DNA of 64,000 nt from Pseudocoprococcus catus (lineage in GTDB: Bacteria > Bacillota > Clostridia > Lachnospirales > Lachnospiraceae). Positions 36,580 to 45,627 of the stretch are shown here, in pieces. Under the pieces are notes generated by a model. The model did not search any database and had not been told where the DNA came from. It saw nothing but the letters and a program-made list of their open reading frames with translations. Numbering within the stretch: the first letter of the stretch is position 1; each line of letters opens with the position of its first letter. Both the position numbers and the translations under genes were made by a program. Location: positions 3,444,974 to 3,508,973 of the forward strand of contig NZ_LR698973.1 in NCBI RefSeq assembly GCF_902381825.1, written 5' to 3'.

Positions 36580-36645
36580 CAAAAGCACGTATTGTTTCAG
36601 ATGATTTCATTCATTGAAGGAGATTATGAAATATACGTGCTTTTG
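36580..36645 (+). terminator. Terminator after the ABC operon
   Basis: AAAAGCACGTAT (36581-36592) pairs with ATACGTGCTTTT (36633-36644) around a 40-nt loop; T-rich sequence follows. Confidence 0.6.
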
Positions 36646-36655
36646 CTATTTTATT

Positions 36656-36812
36656 AAATTCAAGTAACTGTTCAGAGCTAACCTCCAAAATGCTGCGCAT
36701 TTCGTCGGTGTGGCGTATCCGCCAAATAAAATTTCAAAAACAGTCTTAAAAATGCAAGCATTTTAACTTGTTTTTTGAAATTTTGCTTGGCTCTGAACAG
36801 TTACAAATTCAA
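36656..36812. mobile_element. MITE-like element with 15-bp terminal inverted repeats and 8-bp target duplication
   Basis: The element body is 36664-36804 (141 bp). Its ends are GTAACTGTTCAGAGC and the exact reverse complement GCTCTGAACAGTTAC. It is flanked by identical direct repeats AAATTCAA at 36656-36663 and 36805-36812, the hallmark of transposition. The inside is itself palindromic (AAATTTCAAAAA against TTTTTTGAAATTT, and AAAATGCAAGCATTTT) and contains no ORF. A non-autonomous element moved by a transposase that makes 8-bp duplications (IS1595, ISL3 and IS256 types do) is the likely explanation. Confidence 0.82.
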
Positions 36813-36868
36813 TTAGTTCAGTACATCATCAAAAAGATGGGGCAGTGATTCGGCATCCGGATAATCCT

Positions 36869-37738
36869 CTATACATCTAGATAATATTTCAGCAAAGCCT
36901 GTGTGCCCAGATCGCCTAGGCCTTTGGCTTCAAGATCTTTGTAAATAGCCAGAATTGCTTCTGAGATGGAAAGGTCTGCACCGGCTTCACGGCCTTCTTC
37001 TGTGGCAATATTCATGTCTTTGATATAATGTTTGATGAAAAATCCAGGGTTAAAATCGCCTTTGAGCATACGCGGAGCCATATTGCTCATCTGCCAGCTG
37101 CCTGCAGCGCCGGCACTGATACTGTCAAGCATGGTCTGAACATCCAGGCCTGTTTTCTTCGCATAAGTGATGGCTTCGCAGACACCGGCAATACAGCCTG
37201 TCAGGGCAATCTGGTTGGCCATTTTCGTGTGCTGTCCGCAGCCAGCAGCACCTTCATAAATAATATTGGTGCCCATAGCTTCAAAAACAGGCATGGCTTT
37301 TTCGAAAATTTCTTTGTCGCCGCCTACCATAATACTTAATGTACCTGCTTTGGCACCGGAGTCACCGCCGGAGACAGGTGCATCTAATGCGTGTTTGCCG
37401 ACTGCTTTGGCTTCATCATAAATCTTAGCAGCCAGTTTCGGGCTGGAAGTGGTCATGTCAATGAGAATGGCATTGTCTTCGGAATTGGCAATGATACCCT
37501 TTACGCCCAAATAAGTTTCTTCCACATCCTTTGGAAAACCGACAATGGTGATGATGACGTCCTGACCTTTAGCACACTCAGCGGCAGAATCACGCCAGAT
37601 GGCACCTTCTGCGATAATGTCTTCAGCTTTTGACTTTGTTCTTGAATAAACTGTTACCTGAAACCCTTTTTTCATCAGATTGCGGATCATGGACTTGCCC
37701 ATGACACCGGCACCGATAAAACCAACATTTTTAATCAT
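36869..37738 (-). CDS. NAD(P)-dependent beta-hydroxyacid dehydrogenase (tartronate-semialdehyde/3-hydroxyisobutyrate family)
   Basis: A 289-residue oxidoreductase. The Rossmann motif is GFIGAGVMGKSMIRNLMKKG at the N terminus, the substrate site is DAPVSGGDSGAKAGTLSIMVGG, and the catalytic lysine lies in AGCGQHTKMANQ. GarR-type 2-hydroxy-3-oxopropionate reductases and 3-hydroxyisobutyrate dehydrogenases share this pattern; sequence alone does not separate them. It is monocistronic, with ribosome site AGGAGG on the minus strand. Confidence 0.9.
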   Translation of the reverse strand: MIKNVGFIGAGVMGKSMIRNLMKKGFQVTVYSRTKSKAEDIIAEGAIWRDSAAECAKGQDVIITIVGFPKDVEETYLGVKGIIANSEDNAILIDMTTSSPKLAAKIYDEAKAVGKHALDAPVSGGDSGAKAGTLSIMVGGDKEIFEKAMPVFEAMGTNIIYEGAAGCGQHTKMANQIALTGCIAGVCEAITYAKKTGLDVQTMLDSISAGAAGSWQMSNMAPRMLKGDFNPGFFIKHYIKDMNIATEEGREAGADLSISEAILAIYKDLEAKGLGDLGTQALLKYYLDV

Positions 37739-37920
37739 GATACACGCCTCCTAAATTATATTTTGATAGGAGTGTATCATATTTTAAAGTTTACGACAAT
37801 GGCTGAAGAGAATATACGGAATGTATACAGGATGTTGGCATTGAGAAAAAGCCTTTTGCAGTAAAACAAAATTTTCTAACTTTAAACAGATAAAATATTA
37901 CTGCAATTCAGTGAAATCTA

Positions 37921-37949
37921 TTGACAAACTGAGGACATATTGCTAAAAT
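37921..37949 (+). promoter_or_regulatory. Promoter of ilvN-ilvC
   Basis: TTGACA at 37921-37926, 17-bp spacer, TAAAAT at 37944-37949. No T-box or leader-peptide attenuator is visible in the 75 bp before the start codon. Confidence 0.7.
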
Positions 37950-38029
37950 AAGCGTTGACAGTCATACCGAAAAAGGCAGGTTTGCCGGGAATGCATGCAG
38001 GTCGCTTTGGGGAAAGGATGTAATTGAAC

Positions 38030-38548
38030 ATGAAAGAACGCAAGAAGATATTAACGATGCTGGTAGAGAATAACTATGGTGTTACCAGCCGTGTTTCCGG
38101 TATGTTCAGCAGACGAGGCTTCAACCTGGACAGTTTTACAGGATGTGATACATTGGATCCAAGGTTTTCCAGGATTACAGTAGTTGTTCATGGTGATGAG
38201 CAGGTACTGGAACAGATTGAGAAGCAGGTCAGAAAGTTGGAAGATGTCATTTATGTGACAGATCTGACAGCGGTGGATTCAGTTTGTCGTGAACTGATGC
38301 TTGTGAAAGTCCGGGTACTTCCGGAGAATCGCCAGTCCATAATGGCAGTCAGCAGCATTTTCCATGGTAAAGTGGTGGATGTGACAAGAGATTCTATGAT
38401 CATCGAGCTGACAGGCAAGCAGGAGAAACTGGATGCATTTATTAATCTGTTGGACGGCTATGAGATACTTGAAGTTGCCAGTACAGGTCTGACAGGTCTG
38501 GAGCGTGGCTCAGAGTGTGTTGTGCCTTTGAAAGGAAAGAGCCTTTAG
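38030..38548 (+). CDS. ilvN: Acetolactate synthase small (regulatory) subunit
   Basis: Regulatory subunit of acetohydroxyacid synthase with an N-terminal ACT domain (TMLVENNYGVTSRVSGMFSRRGFNLDSF) and the C-terminal IlvN domain; about 173 residues is standard. It gives valine feedback control to the catalytic subunit. Unusually the catalytic subunit gene is not adjacent but 7 kb downstream in leuB-ilvD-ilvB. ATG 38030 gives the usual N terminus; a TTG two codons earlier is possible. ilvC follows after 85 bp. Confidence 0.93.
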   Translation: MKERKKILTMLVENNYGVTSRVSGMFSRRGFNLDSFTGCDTLDPRFSRITVVVHGDEQVLEQIEKQVRKLEDVIYVTDLTAVDSVCRELMLVKVRVLPENRQSIMAVSSIFHGKVVDVTRDSMIIELTGKQEKLDAFINLLDGYEILEVASTGLTGLERGSECVVPLKGKSL

Positions 38549-38564
38549 GAGGCAGGATTGATAA

Positions 38565-39650
<1,086 letters not shown>

Positions 39651-39678
39651 TTCTTCTGTTTTTCAAGAGAATAACGAT

Positions 39679-39719
39679 AAGAGAGGTCATCACTCGAAAG
39701 AGGGATGGCTTCTTTTTTT
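39679..39719 (+). terminator. Intrinsic terminator after ilvC
   Basis: AAGAGAGGTCATC pairs imperfectly with GATGGCTTCTT and is followed by a T run. Confidence 0.7.
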
Positions 39720-39767
39720 GTGACAAGCGATACGTTTAAACACATTTTTTTGAAAAGAAATTAACGA

Positions 39768-39894
39768 TGGAAACGTTTCATTCGGAAAAAACACTTTCCA
39801 AACGGAAAGGATACCGTTTGTTAAAAGACAAATTGTATTTAAACAAATACAATTAAATTTGGCTAGTCTGCTCACAAATCAAATAAATATTTGT
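39768..39894 (+). promoter_or_regulatory. Hairpin-rich region upstream of the aldehyde dehydrogenase
   Basis: Within the 430-bp gap between ilvC and the dehydrogenase this AT-rich stretch holds TGGAAACGTTTCA (39768-39780, cre-like palindrome), CAAACGG/CCGTTTG (39799-39820), AATTGTATTT/AAATACAATT (39830-39853) and CACAAAT/ATTTGTG (39873-39894). They lie more than 90 bp upstream of the promoter, suggesting protein binding sites rather than a leader. Confidence 0.4.
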
Positions 39895-39987
39895 GAATAA
39901 ATGCTAAAATAATTAAAATATAAACTGAAAATAATGTTAAATAAACATCGAAGTCTGACAATAAGAGCGTTAAACAATAAATTATTG

Positions 39988-40016
39988 TTGACTATCAAAC
40001 AATTTGGTGCTAAGAT
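39988..40016 (+). promoter_or_regulatory. Promoter for the aldehyde dehydrogenase
   Basis: TTGACT at 39988-39993, 17-bp spacer, TAAGAT at 40011-40016. Confidence 0.72.
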
Positions 40017-40084
40017 GAAGACATCAAAGGAACTGAAGGCTTGAGCATCAAGTCATTTTTTACACAATGAAGGGGGGACAACAT

Positions 40085-41569
40085 ATGAAGACTTGTTTAC
40101 AGGAAAAATACGGTTTATTTATTAATGGTCAGTGGCAGCCGGCTTCTGACGGAAAGACATTTAAGAGCTACAATCCGGCCAATGGCGAACTACTGGCAGA
40201 GTGTGCACAGGCGACAGATGCAGATCTTGATCTTGCTGTAGATAGTGCATGGAAAGCATGGGATTCATGGAAACAGACAACACCTGCAGAGAGAGCGAAG
40301 ATTCTGAATAGAATTGCGGACATTATCGATGAGAATGCAGAGCATCTTGCAATGGTAGAGACATTAGATAATGGCAAACCGATTCGTGAGACAATGGCAA
40401 TTGATATTCCTTATTCGGCTGAACATTTCAGATATTTTGCAGGTGCTGTTCTGGCTGAAGAAGGAACGGCTTCTATGCTGGATGGCAATACAATGAGTCT
40501 GATTCTCAGAGAGCCGATTGGTGTTGTTGGTCAGATTGTACCTTGGAATTTCCCATTTTTGATGGCTGCATGGAAGTTGGCACCAGTTCTTGCAAGCGGA
40601 TGCTGTACCGTCTTTAAACCTTCTAGCACAACATCTTTGAGTGTGCTTGAGTTTGCGAGACTGATTCAGGATGTTCTTCCGGCAGGTGTCTTTAATGTAA
40701 TCACAGGTTCCGGTTCTGGCGTTGGCAATTCAATGTTAAAACATAAAGGTTTCAGAAAACTGGCATTTACAGGTTCTACAGAGGTCGGCAGAGATGTCGC
40801 ACTGGCAGCGGCAGAGAAACTGATTCCGTCCACACTGGAACTTGGCGGTAAATCAGCAAATATTTTCTTTGATGACTGTAAGTGGGATATGGCATTAGAT
40901 GGTCTGCAGCTTGGTATTTTGTTCAATCAGGGTCAGGTCTGCTGCGCTGGTTCAAGAGTATTTGTCCAAGAAGGTATTTATGACAAGTTTGTAGAAGCTG
41001 CTGTGAAAGCATTTAATCATGTGAAAGTCGGTCTTCCGTGGGAACAGGATACACAGATGGGTTCACAGATTAATGAAGGGCAGCTTAAGAAGATTCTTTC
41101 CTATATAGATATCGCAAAATCAGAAGGTGCAACTATTGCTTGTGGCGGTGAGAGATGTACGGAAGGTGAACTTGCAAAAGGTGCATTTATGAAACCGACA
41201 CTGATCACGAATGTTACAAATGATATGCGCGTGGCTCAGGAAGAGATTTTCGGACCGGTTGCATGTGTGATCAAGTTCAAGACAGAGGACGAAGTGATTG
41301 AGATGGCCAATGACAGCGAATACGGTCTTGGTGGTGCCGTATGGACAAGAGATATCAATCGTGCGATCCGTGTATCAAGAGCGATTGAAACAGGTAGAAT
41401 GTGGGTCAATACTTACAATGCGATTCCGGCAGGTGCACCGTTTGGTGGCTACAAGCAGTCTGGCATTGGAAGAGAGACACATAAAGTGATTCTTGAACAT
41501 TATACACAGATGAAGAATATTATGATCAATCTTTCTGAAGCACCGTCAGGCTTTTATCCTGAAAAATAA
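40085..41569 (+). CDS. NAD(P)-dependent aldehyde dehydrogenase
   Basis: A 494-residue non-acylating aldehyde dehydrogenase. Conserved blocks: VGQIVPWNFPFLMAAWKLAP (cofactor binding), FTGSTEVGR, catalytic Glu in LELGGKSANI and catalytic Cys C286 in FNQGQVCCAGSR, then EEIFGPVACV. Closest in pattern to acetaldehyde/aldehyde dehydrogenases of the AldB/BetB type; substrate is unassigned. AAGGGGGG precedes ATG 40085; an in-frame ATG at 40067 overlaps that site. It is monocistronic, with a long AT-rich upstream region, and interrupts the branched-chain amino-acid genes. Confidence 0.92.
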   Translation: MKTCLQEKYGLFINGQWQPASDGKTFKSYNPANGELLAECAQATDADLDLAVDSAWKAWDSWKQTTPAERAKILNRIADIIDENAEHLAMVETLDNGKPIRETMAIDIPYSAEHFRYFAGAVLAEEGTASMLDGNTMSLILREPIGVVGQIVPWNFPFLMAAWKLAPVLASGCCTVFKPSSTTSLSVLEFARLIQDVLPAGVFNVITGSGSGVGNSMLKHKGFRKLAFTGSTEVGRDVALAAAEKLIPSTLELGGKSANIFFDDCKWDMALDGLQLGILFNQGQVCCAGSRVFVQEGIYDKFVEAAVKAFNHVKVGLPWEQDTQMGSQINEGQLKKILSYIDIAKSEGATIACGGERCTEGELAKGAFMKPTLITNVTNDMRVAQEEIFGPVACVIKFKTEDEVIEMANDSEYGLGGAVWTRDINRAIRVSRAIETGRMWVNTYNAIPAGAPFGGYKQSGIGRETHKVILEHYTQMKNIMINLSEAPSGFYPEK

Positions 41570-41615
41570 TAGTGAAAGACAATAAAAAACGGATGTTTAA
41601 TTTTAAATGAGCCGT

Positions 41616-41658
41616 AAAAAAACAGCATTGTGAAAAAGAATTTCGCAATGCTGTTTTT
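41616..41658. terminator. Bidirectional terminator between aldehyde dehydrogenase and LysR genes
   Basis: AAAAACAGCATTG pairs with CAATGCTGTTTTT, plus inner GAAA/TTTC; serves both converging genes. Confidence 0.88.
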
Positions 41659-41664
41659 CAGATA

Positions 41665-42552
41665 CTAAGAAACGAAATCAATGAAAGCGTTGAGAAAACG
41701 GTGGGATGATCGGCCTTTTTTCCAGGCAAAGACAATCTCTCTCGGGTGAATGGCCTGTGGGGTGGGTATTTCGACGAGAAGGCCGCTTTTCAAGTCGTCA
41801 GCGACAAAATCCTTGATGACACAGGCAATGCCAAGCCCGGTTCTGGCGAATTCAATCAGAAGATCCATTGTTGTAATCTCAATCAGATTGGAGGCATGAA
41901 TGTGATTTTCCTCAAGGAAATAATCAATAAACTGCCGGGATGCATTGGCTTTGTCAAGAAGCATCAGTGTGCCGGCATTGAGCAGATCCAGGCCAGAGAC
42001 TTGTGTACGCATCTGAAGATTGTTGAGATAGTTGGGTGTACAGACGAAAACATCCTCGATTCTTCCCTGTGAAACAAAGGAAATATGTCCGGTGTCTTCC
42101 GGTTTGGCCACCAGGCCGAGATCAATAGAGCCGTCTCTGAGCATATCCAGTGTATGATTGGTGGACTGGCAGGAAATATTGATACTGATATGCGGATATT
42201 GCGCAATAAATGTTTTCAGATAAGGCAGCAGACGGTACCTGCAGAGTGTTGTGCTGACGCCGATGGTAAGGTGTCCAAGACCCATATCGCGAATGCGGGA
42301 GAGTTCCGCTTCCCCTGCTTCCAGAGAATGGAAAGCGTCCGATACATGATGAAAAAGCAACTGCCCTTCTTCTGTCAGAGAAACACCGCGGGAGGTACGT
42401 TCGAAGAGGTGGGTCTGAAGTTCGTTTTCAAGATTGCTGATGGACTTGCTGATAGCAGGCTGGCTGATATAAAGGTGCCTCGCTGCGGCAGAGATCGAGC
42501 CACATTGAGCGACAGTGTAAAAAATGCGATATAAAGAAAGTGTTGTATCCAT
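41665..42552 (-). CDS. LysR family transcriptional regulator
   Basis: A 295-residue LysR-type regulator: N-terminal HTH (YRIFYTVAQCGSISAAARHLYISQPAISKSISNLENELQ spans residues 8-46) and a C-terminal effector-binding domain starting near residue 90 (HLTIGVSTTLCRYRLLPYL). It is divergent from leuB-ilvD-ilvB with a 258-bp shared upstream region, so regulation of that operon is the natural inference. Overall pattern resembles CysL/YwfK-like LysR proteins, but the effector is unknown. Confidence 0.92.
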   Translation of the reverse strand: MDTTLSLYRIFYTVAQCGSISAAARHLYISQPAISKSISNLENELQTHLFERTSRGVSLTEEGQLLFHHVSDAFHSLEAGEAELSRIRDMGLGHLTIGVSTTLCRYRLLPYLKTFIAQYPHISINISCQSTNHTLDMLRDGSIDLGLVAKPEDTGHISFVSQGRIEDVFVCTPNYLNNLQMRTQVSGLDLLNAGTLMLLDKANASRQFIDYFLEENHIHASNLIEITTMDLLIEFARTGLGIACVIKDFVADDLKSGLLVEIPTPQAIHPREIVFAWKKGRSSHRFLNAFIDFVS

Positions 42553-42605
42553 AAATCTTCTCCTATAACTATGATTTATAACGCTTATATGTAATATATA
42601 TTTCT

Positions 42606-42635
42606 ATTATACATCTAAGTGTGGTACAATAACAA
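42606..42635 (-). promoter_or_regulatory. Promoter of the LysR gene
   Basis: On the minus strand TTGTTA (42630-42635), 18-bp spacer, TATAAT (42606-42611). Confidence 0.55.
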
Positions 42636-42732
42636 CACTGGAATTTCAATAGAAAAACAAACCAAGAATGCCATTTTAACAGGCATTATTTGATTTTATA
42701 CGTTAGCAAGTTAAATTTTTACGCAAATACAG

Positions 42733-42761
42733 TTGAAATTCTAAAAAAAATAGTTTATTAT
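42733..42761 (+). promoter_or_regulatory. Promoter of leuB-ilvD-ilvB
   Basis: TTGAAA at 42733-42738, 17-bp spacer, TATTAT at 42756-42761, 50 bp before the leuB start. A small hairpin AATGCC/GGCATT (42667-42687) lies upstream between this promoter and the divergent LysR promoter. Confidence 0.7.
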
Positions 42762-42810
42762 AGATTTTAACGCAAATGCAAGGCCGTTTGTCGGGGAAAG
42801 GGAGATTATC

Positions 42811-43899
42811 ATGAATTATAAGATTGCATTAATAAAAGGTGACGGTATTGGTCCTGAAATTGTGGATGAGGCTGTAAAGGTGCTGGATCGGGTCGGTGTG
42901 AAGTATGGTCATACATTTGATTATACAAGAGTACTGATGGGCGGAGAATCCATTGATGCCTGCGGTGTGCCATTGACAGATGAGGCCATTGCACAGTGTA
43001 AAGCCAGTGATTCTGTATTGATGGGTTCCATCGGCGGCAATACGACTACATCACCATGGTACAAACTGGAACCATCCCTTCGTCCGGAGGCCGGTCTGCT
43101 GAAGCTTCGTAAGTCACTTGGCTTATTTGCCAATATCCGTCCGGCATATCTGTATGATGAATTAAAGGCAGCCTGCCCGATCAAGGATGAGATTATCGGA
43201 GATCAGGGATTTGATATGGTTATCATGCGAGAACTGACAGGCGGTCTTTACTTTGGAGAGAGAAAGACAGTTGAGGAGAACGGTGTTTTGAAAGCCTATG
43301 ATTCACTGACCTATGATGAGAACGAGATCAGAAGAATTGCTATTAAAGGTTTTGAGATCGCTATGAAGAGACGTAAGAATGTGATCAGTGTTGATAAGGC
43401 AAATGTACTTGATTCCTCACGCTTATGGAGAAAGGTTGTTGAAGAAGTAGCGAAGGATTATCCGGAAGTAACCTATTCTCATATGCTGGTTGATAACTGT
43501 GCAATGCAGCTTGTGAAGAATCCGGGACAGTTTGATGTTATCCTGACAGAGAATATGTTTGGTGATATTCTTTCTGATGAGGCCAGTGAGATTACAGGTT
43601 CCATTGGCATGTTATCATCAGCAAGTCTCAGTGAGACAAGCCTCGGCCTGTATGAACCAAGCCATGGTTCCGCACCGGACATCGCAGGAACGAATCAGGC
43701 GAATCCGATCGCAACCATTCTTTCAGCAGCTATGATGCTCAGATATTCATTGAATCTGGATAAAGAAGCAGATGCCATTGAGGCAGCGGTTAAGACTGTT
43801 TTGAAGAAAGGCTTCAGAACGGTTGACATTATGTCAGAAGGATGCACACAGCTTGGCTGCAAAGAGATGGGTGATGCCATTGCAGCTGAGATTCAGTAA
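42811..43899 (+). CDS. leuB: 3-isopropylmalate dehydrogenase
   Basis: Oxidative decarboxylation of 3-isopropylmalate in leucine synthesis. Signatures: ALIKGDGIGPEIVDEA at the N terminus, LRPEAGLLKLRKSLGLFANIRPA, VIMRELTGGLYFGER and the metal/NAD region NMFGDILSDEASEITGSIGMLSSASL. 362 residues is standard. leuA, leuC and leuD are not in the window, so the leucine pathway is dispersed. It leads a three-gene operon with ilvD and ilvB, and GGGAGA precedes its ATG. Confidence 0.94.
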   Translation: MNYKIALIKGDGIGPEIVDEAVKVLDRVGVKYGHTFDYTRVLMGGESIDACGVPLTDEAIAQCKASDSVLMGSIGGNTTTSPWYKLEPSLRPEAGLLKLRKSLGLFANIRPAYLYDELKAACPIKDEIIGDQGFDMVIMRELTGGLYFGERKTVEENGVLKAYDSLTYDENEIRRIAIKGFEIAMKRRKNVISVDKANVLDSSRLWRKVVEEVAKDYPEVTYSHMLVDNCAMQLVKNPGQFDVILTENMFGDILSDEASEITGSIGMLSSASLSETSLGLYEPSHGSAPDIAGTNQANPIATILSAAMMLRYSLNLDKEADAIEAAVKTVLKKGFRTVDIMSEGCTQLGCKEMGDAIAAEIQ

Positions 43900-43936
43900 T
43901 AGATGCTATTAGGGTTTTTAGGAAGGAATTAATAGA

Positions 43937-45607
43937 ATGAAGAGTGATAATGTTAAAAGCGGTATGCAGCAAGCACCGCATCGTTCCCTTTTTAATGCAC
44001 TGGGAATGACTCAGGAAGAAATGAAGAAACCACTTGTAGGTATCGTAAGTTCCTACAATGAGATCGTACCGGGCCATATGAACCTGGACAAGATTGTCAA
44101 TGCAGTTAAACTTGGTGTTGCCATGGCAGGCGGTACACCGGTCGTTTTCCCGGCAATTGCTGTCTGTGACGGTATTGCTATGGGGCATATCGGTATGAAG
44201 TATTCCCTTGTAACACGTGATCTGATCGCAGATTCCACAGAGGCAATGGCTATTGCCCATCAGTTTGATGCATTGGTTATGGTGCCGAACTGTGATAAGA
44301 ATGTTCCGGGACTTCTGATGGCAGCAGCCAGAGTGAATGTGCCGACTGTATTTGTCAGCGGCGGTCCGATGTTAGCCGGTCATGTAAAAGGACAGAAGAC
44401 GAGCCTTTCCAGTATGTTTGAAGCAGTCGGTTCCTACGCAGCAGGCAAGATGTCTGAGGAAGATGTGCTTGACTATGAACAGCATGCTTGTCCGACCTGC
44501 GGTTCCTGTTCCGGTATGTATACAGCCAACAGTATGAATTGTCTGACAGAAGCCATCGGTATGGGGCTTCAGGGCAACGGCACAATTCCGGCTGTTTATT
44601 CTGAACGTATCAAACTGGCAAAACATGCCGGTATGAAAGTTATGGAACTTCTGGAGAAGAATATTCGTCCAAGAGATATTCTGACAGAGAAGGCATTTAT
44701 GAATGCATTGACTGTGGATATGGCCCTGGGATGTTCGACAAATACAATGCTTCATCTTCCGGCAATTGCACATGAAGCAGGGGTTGAGATCAACCTTGAT
44801 ATTGCCAATGAATTGAGTGCAAAGACACCGAACCTGTGTCATCTGGCACCGGCCGGACATACATATATGGAAGAACTCAATGAAGCAGGCGGCATTTATG
44901 CTGTTATGAATGAGTTGAATAAAAAGGGACTGCTTTACACAGACCTGATCACTGCAACAGGCAAGACGGTTGGTGAGAATATTAAAGGATGCGAGAATAA
45001 GAATCCTGAGGTAATCCGCCCAATCGACAATCCATACAGTCAGACAGGCGGTATTGCGGTACTGAAGGGCAACCTGGCAGTGAACGGCAGTGTTGTTAAA
45101 CGTTCTGCAGTTGTTCCTGAGATGATGGTACACGAAGGACCTGCACGTGTCTTTGATTGCGAAGAGGATGCCATTGCAGCGATCAAGGGCGGCAAGATTG
45201 TACCTGGAGATGTTGTGGTTATCCGCTATGAAGGACCAAAGGGCGGTCCTGGTATGAGAGAAATGCTGAATCCGACATCTGCCATCGCAGGTATGGGTCT
45301 GGGTTCCAGTGTGGCACTGATCACGGACGGACGTTTCTCTGGCGCGTCCAGAGGGGCTTCTATCGGACATGTATCTCCTGAAGCAGCATTGGGCGGCAAT
45401 ATCGCGCTTGTTGAAGAGGGGGATATTATCAAGATCAATATTCCTGAAAATACACTAAATGTCGATGTTTCTGATGAAGTGCTTGCCGAGAGAAGAGCAA
45501 AATGGCAGCCAAGAGAGCCGAAGGTTACAACAGGTTATCTGGCACGTTACGCTGCACTTGTTACAGATAGCAGCAAGGGTGCGATCCTTCAGGCTCCGAC
45601 AGTATAG
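43937..45607 (+). CDS. ilvD: Dihydroxy-acid dehydratase
   Basis: Fe-S enzyme converting dihydroxyisovalerate/dihydroxymethylvalerate to the 2-oxo acids. Cluster ligands are seen in [10 protein letters not shown] and [19 protein letters not shown]; the C-terminal [19 protein letters not shown] is the active-site serine region. 556 residues is normal. The enzyme is a client of the suf system encoded at 11-16 kb. It lies between leuB (37 bp gap) and ilvB (20 bp gap). Confidence 0.96.
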   Translation: MKSDNVKSGMQQAPHRSLFNALGMTQEEMKKPLVGIVSSYNEIVPGHMNLDKIVNAVKLGVAMAGGTPVVFPAIAVCDGIAMGHIGMKYSLVTRDLIADSTEAMAIAHQFDALVMVPNCDKNVPGLLMAAARVNVPTVFVSGGPMLAGHVKGQKTSLSSMFEAVGSYAAGKMSEEDVLDYEQHACPTCGSCSGMYTANSMNCLTEAIGMGLQGNGTIPAVYSERIKLAKHAGMKVMELLEKNIRPRDILTEKAFMNALTVDMALGCSTNTMLHLPAIAHEAGVEINLDIANELSAKTPNLCHLAPAGHTYMEELNEAGGIYAVMNELNKKGLLYTDLITATGKTVGENIKGCENKNPEVIRPIDNPYSQTGGIAVLKGNLAVNGSVVKRSAVVPEMMVHEGPARVFDCEEDAIAAIKGGKIVPGDVVVIRYEGPKGGPGMREMLNPTSAIAGMGLGSSVALITDGRFSGASRGASIGHVSPEAALGGNIALVEEGDIIKINIPENTLNVDVSDEVLAERRAKWQPREPKVTTGYLARYAALVTDSSKGAILQAPTV

Positions 45608-45627
45608 ATTCGGAAGGGAAGAATAGA

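Noticed and set aside
37950..38029. T-box leader before ilvN or leuB
   Set aside because: No T-box sequence (AGGGTGG-like) and no antiterminator/terminator pair is found in either upstream region.
39768..39780. CcpA cre site as a firm regulatory call
   Set aside because: TGGAAACGTTTCA is palindromic and similar to cre but deviates at consensus positions and lies over 200 bp upstream of the promoter, so it is reported only as cre-like.
44372..45370. Minus-strand frame (332 codons) opposite ilvD
   Set aside because: Shadow of ilvD on the other strand; no plausible start signal or protein family.
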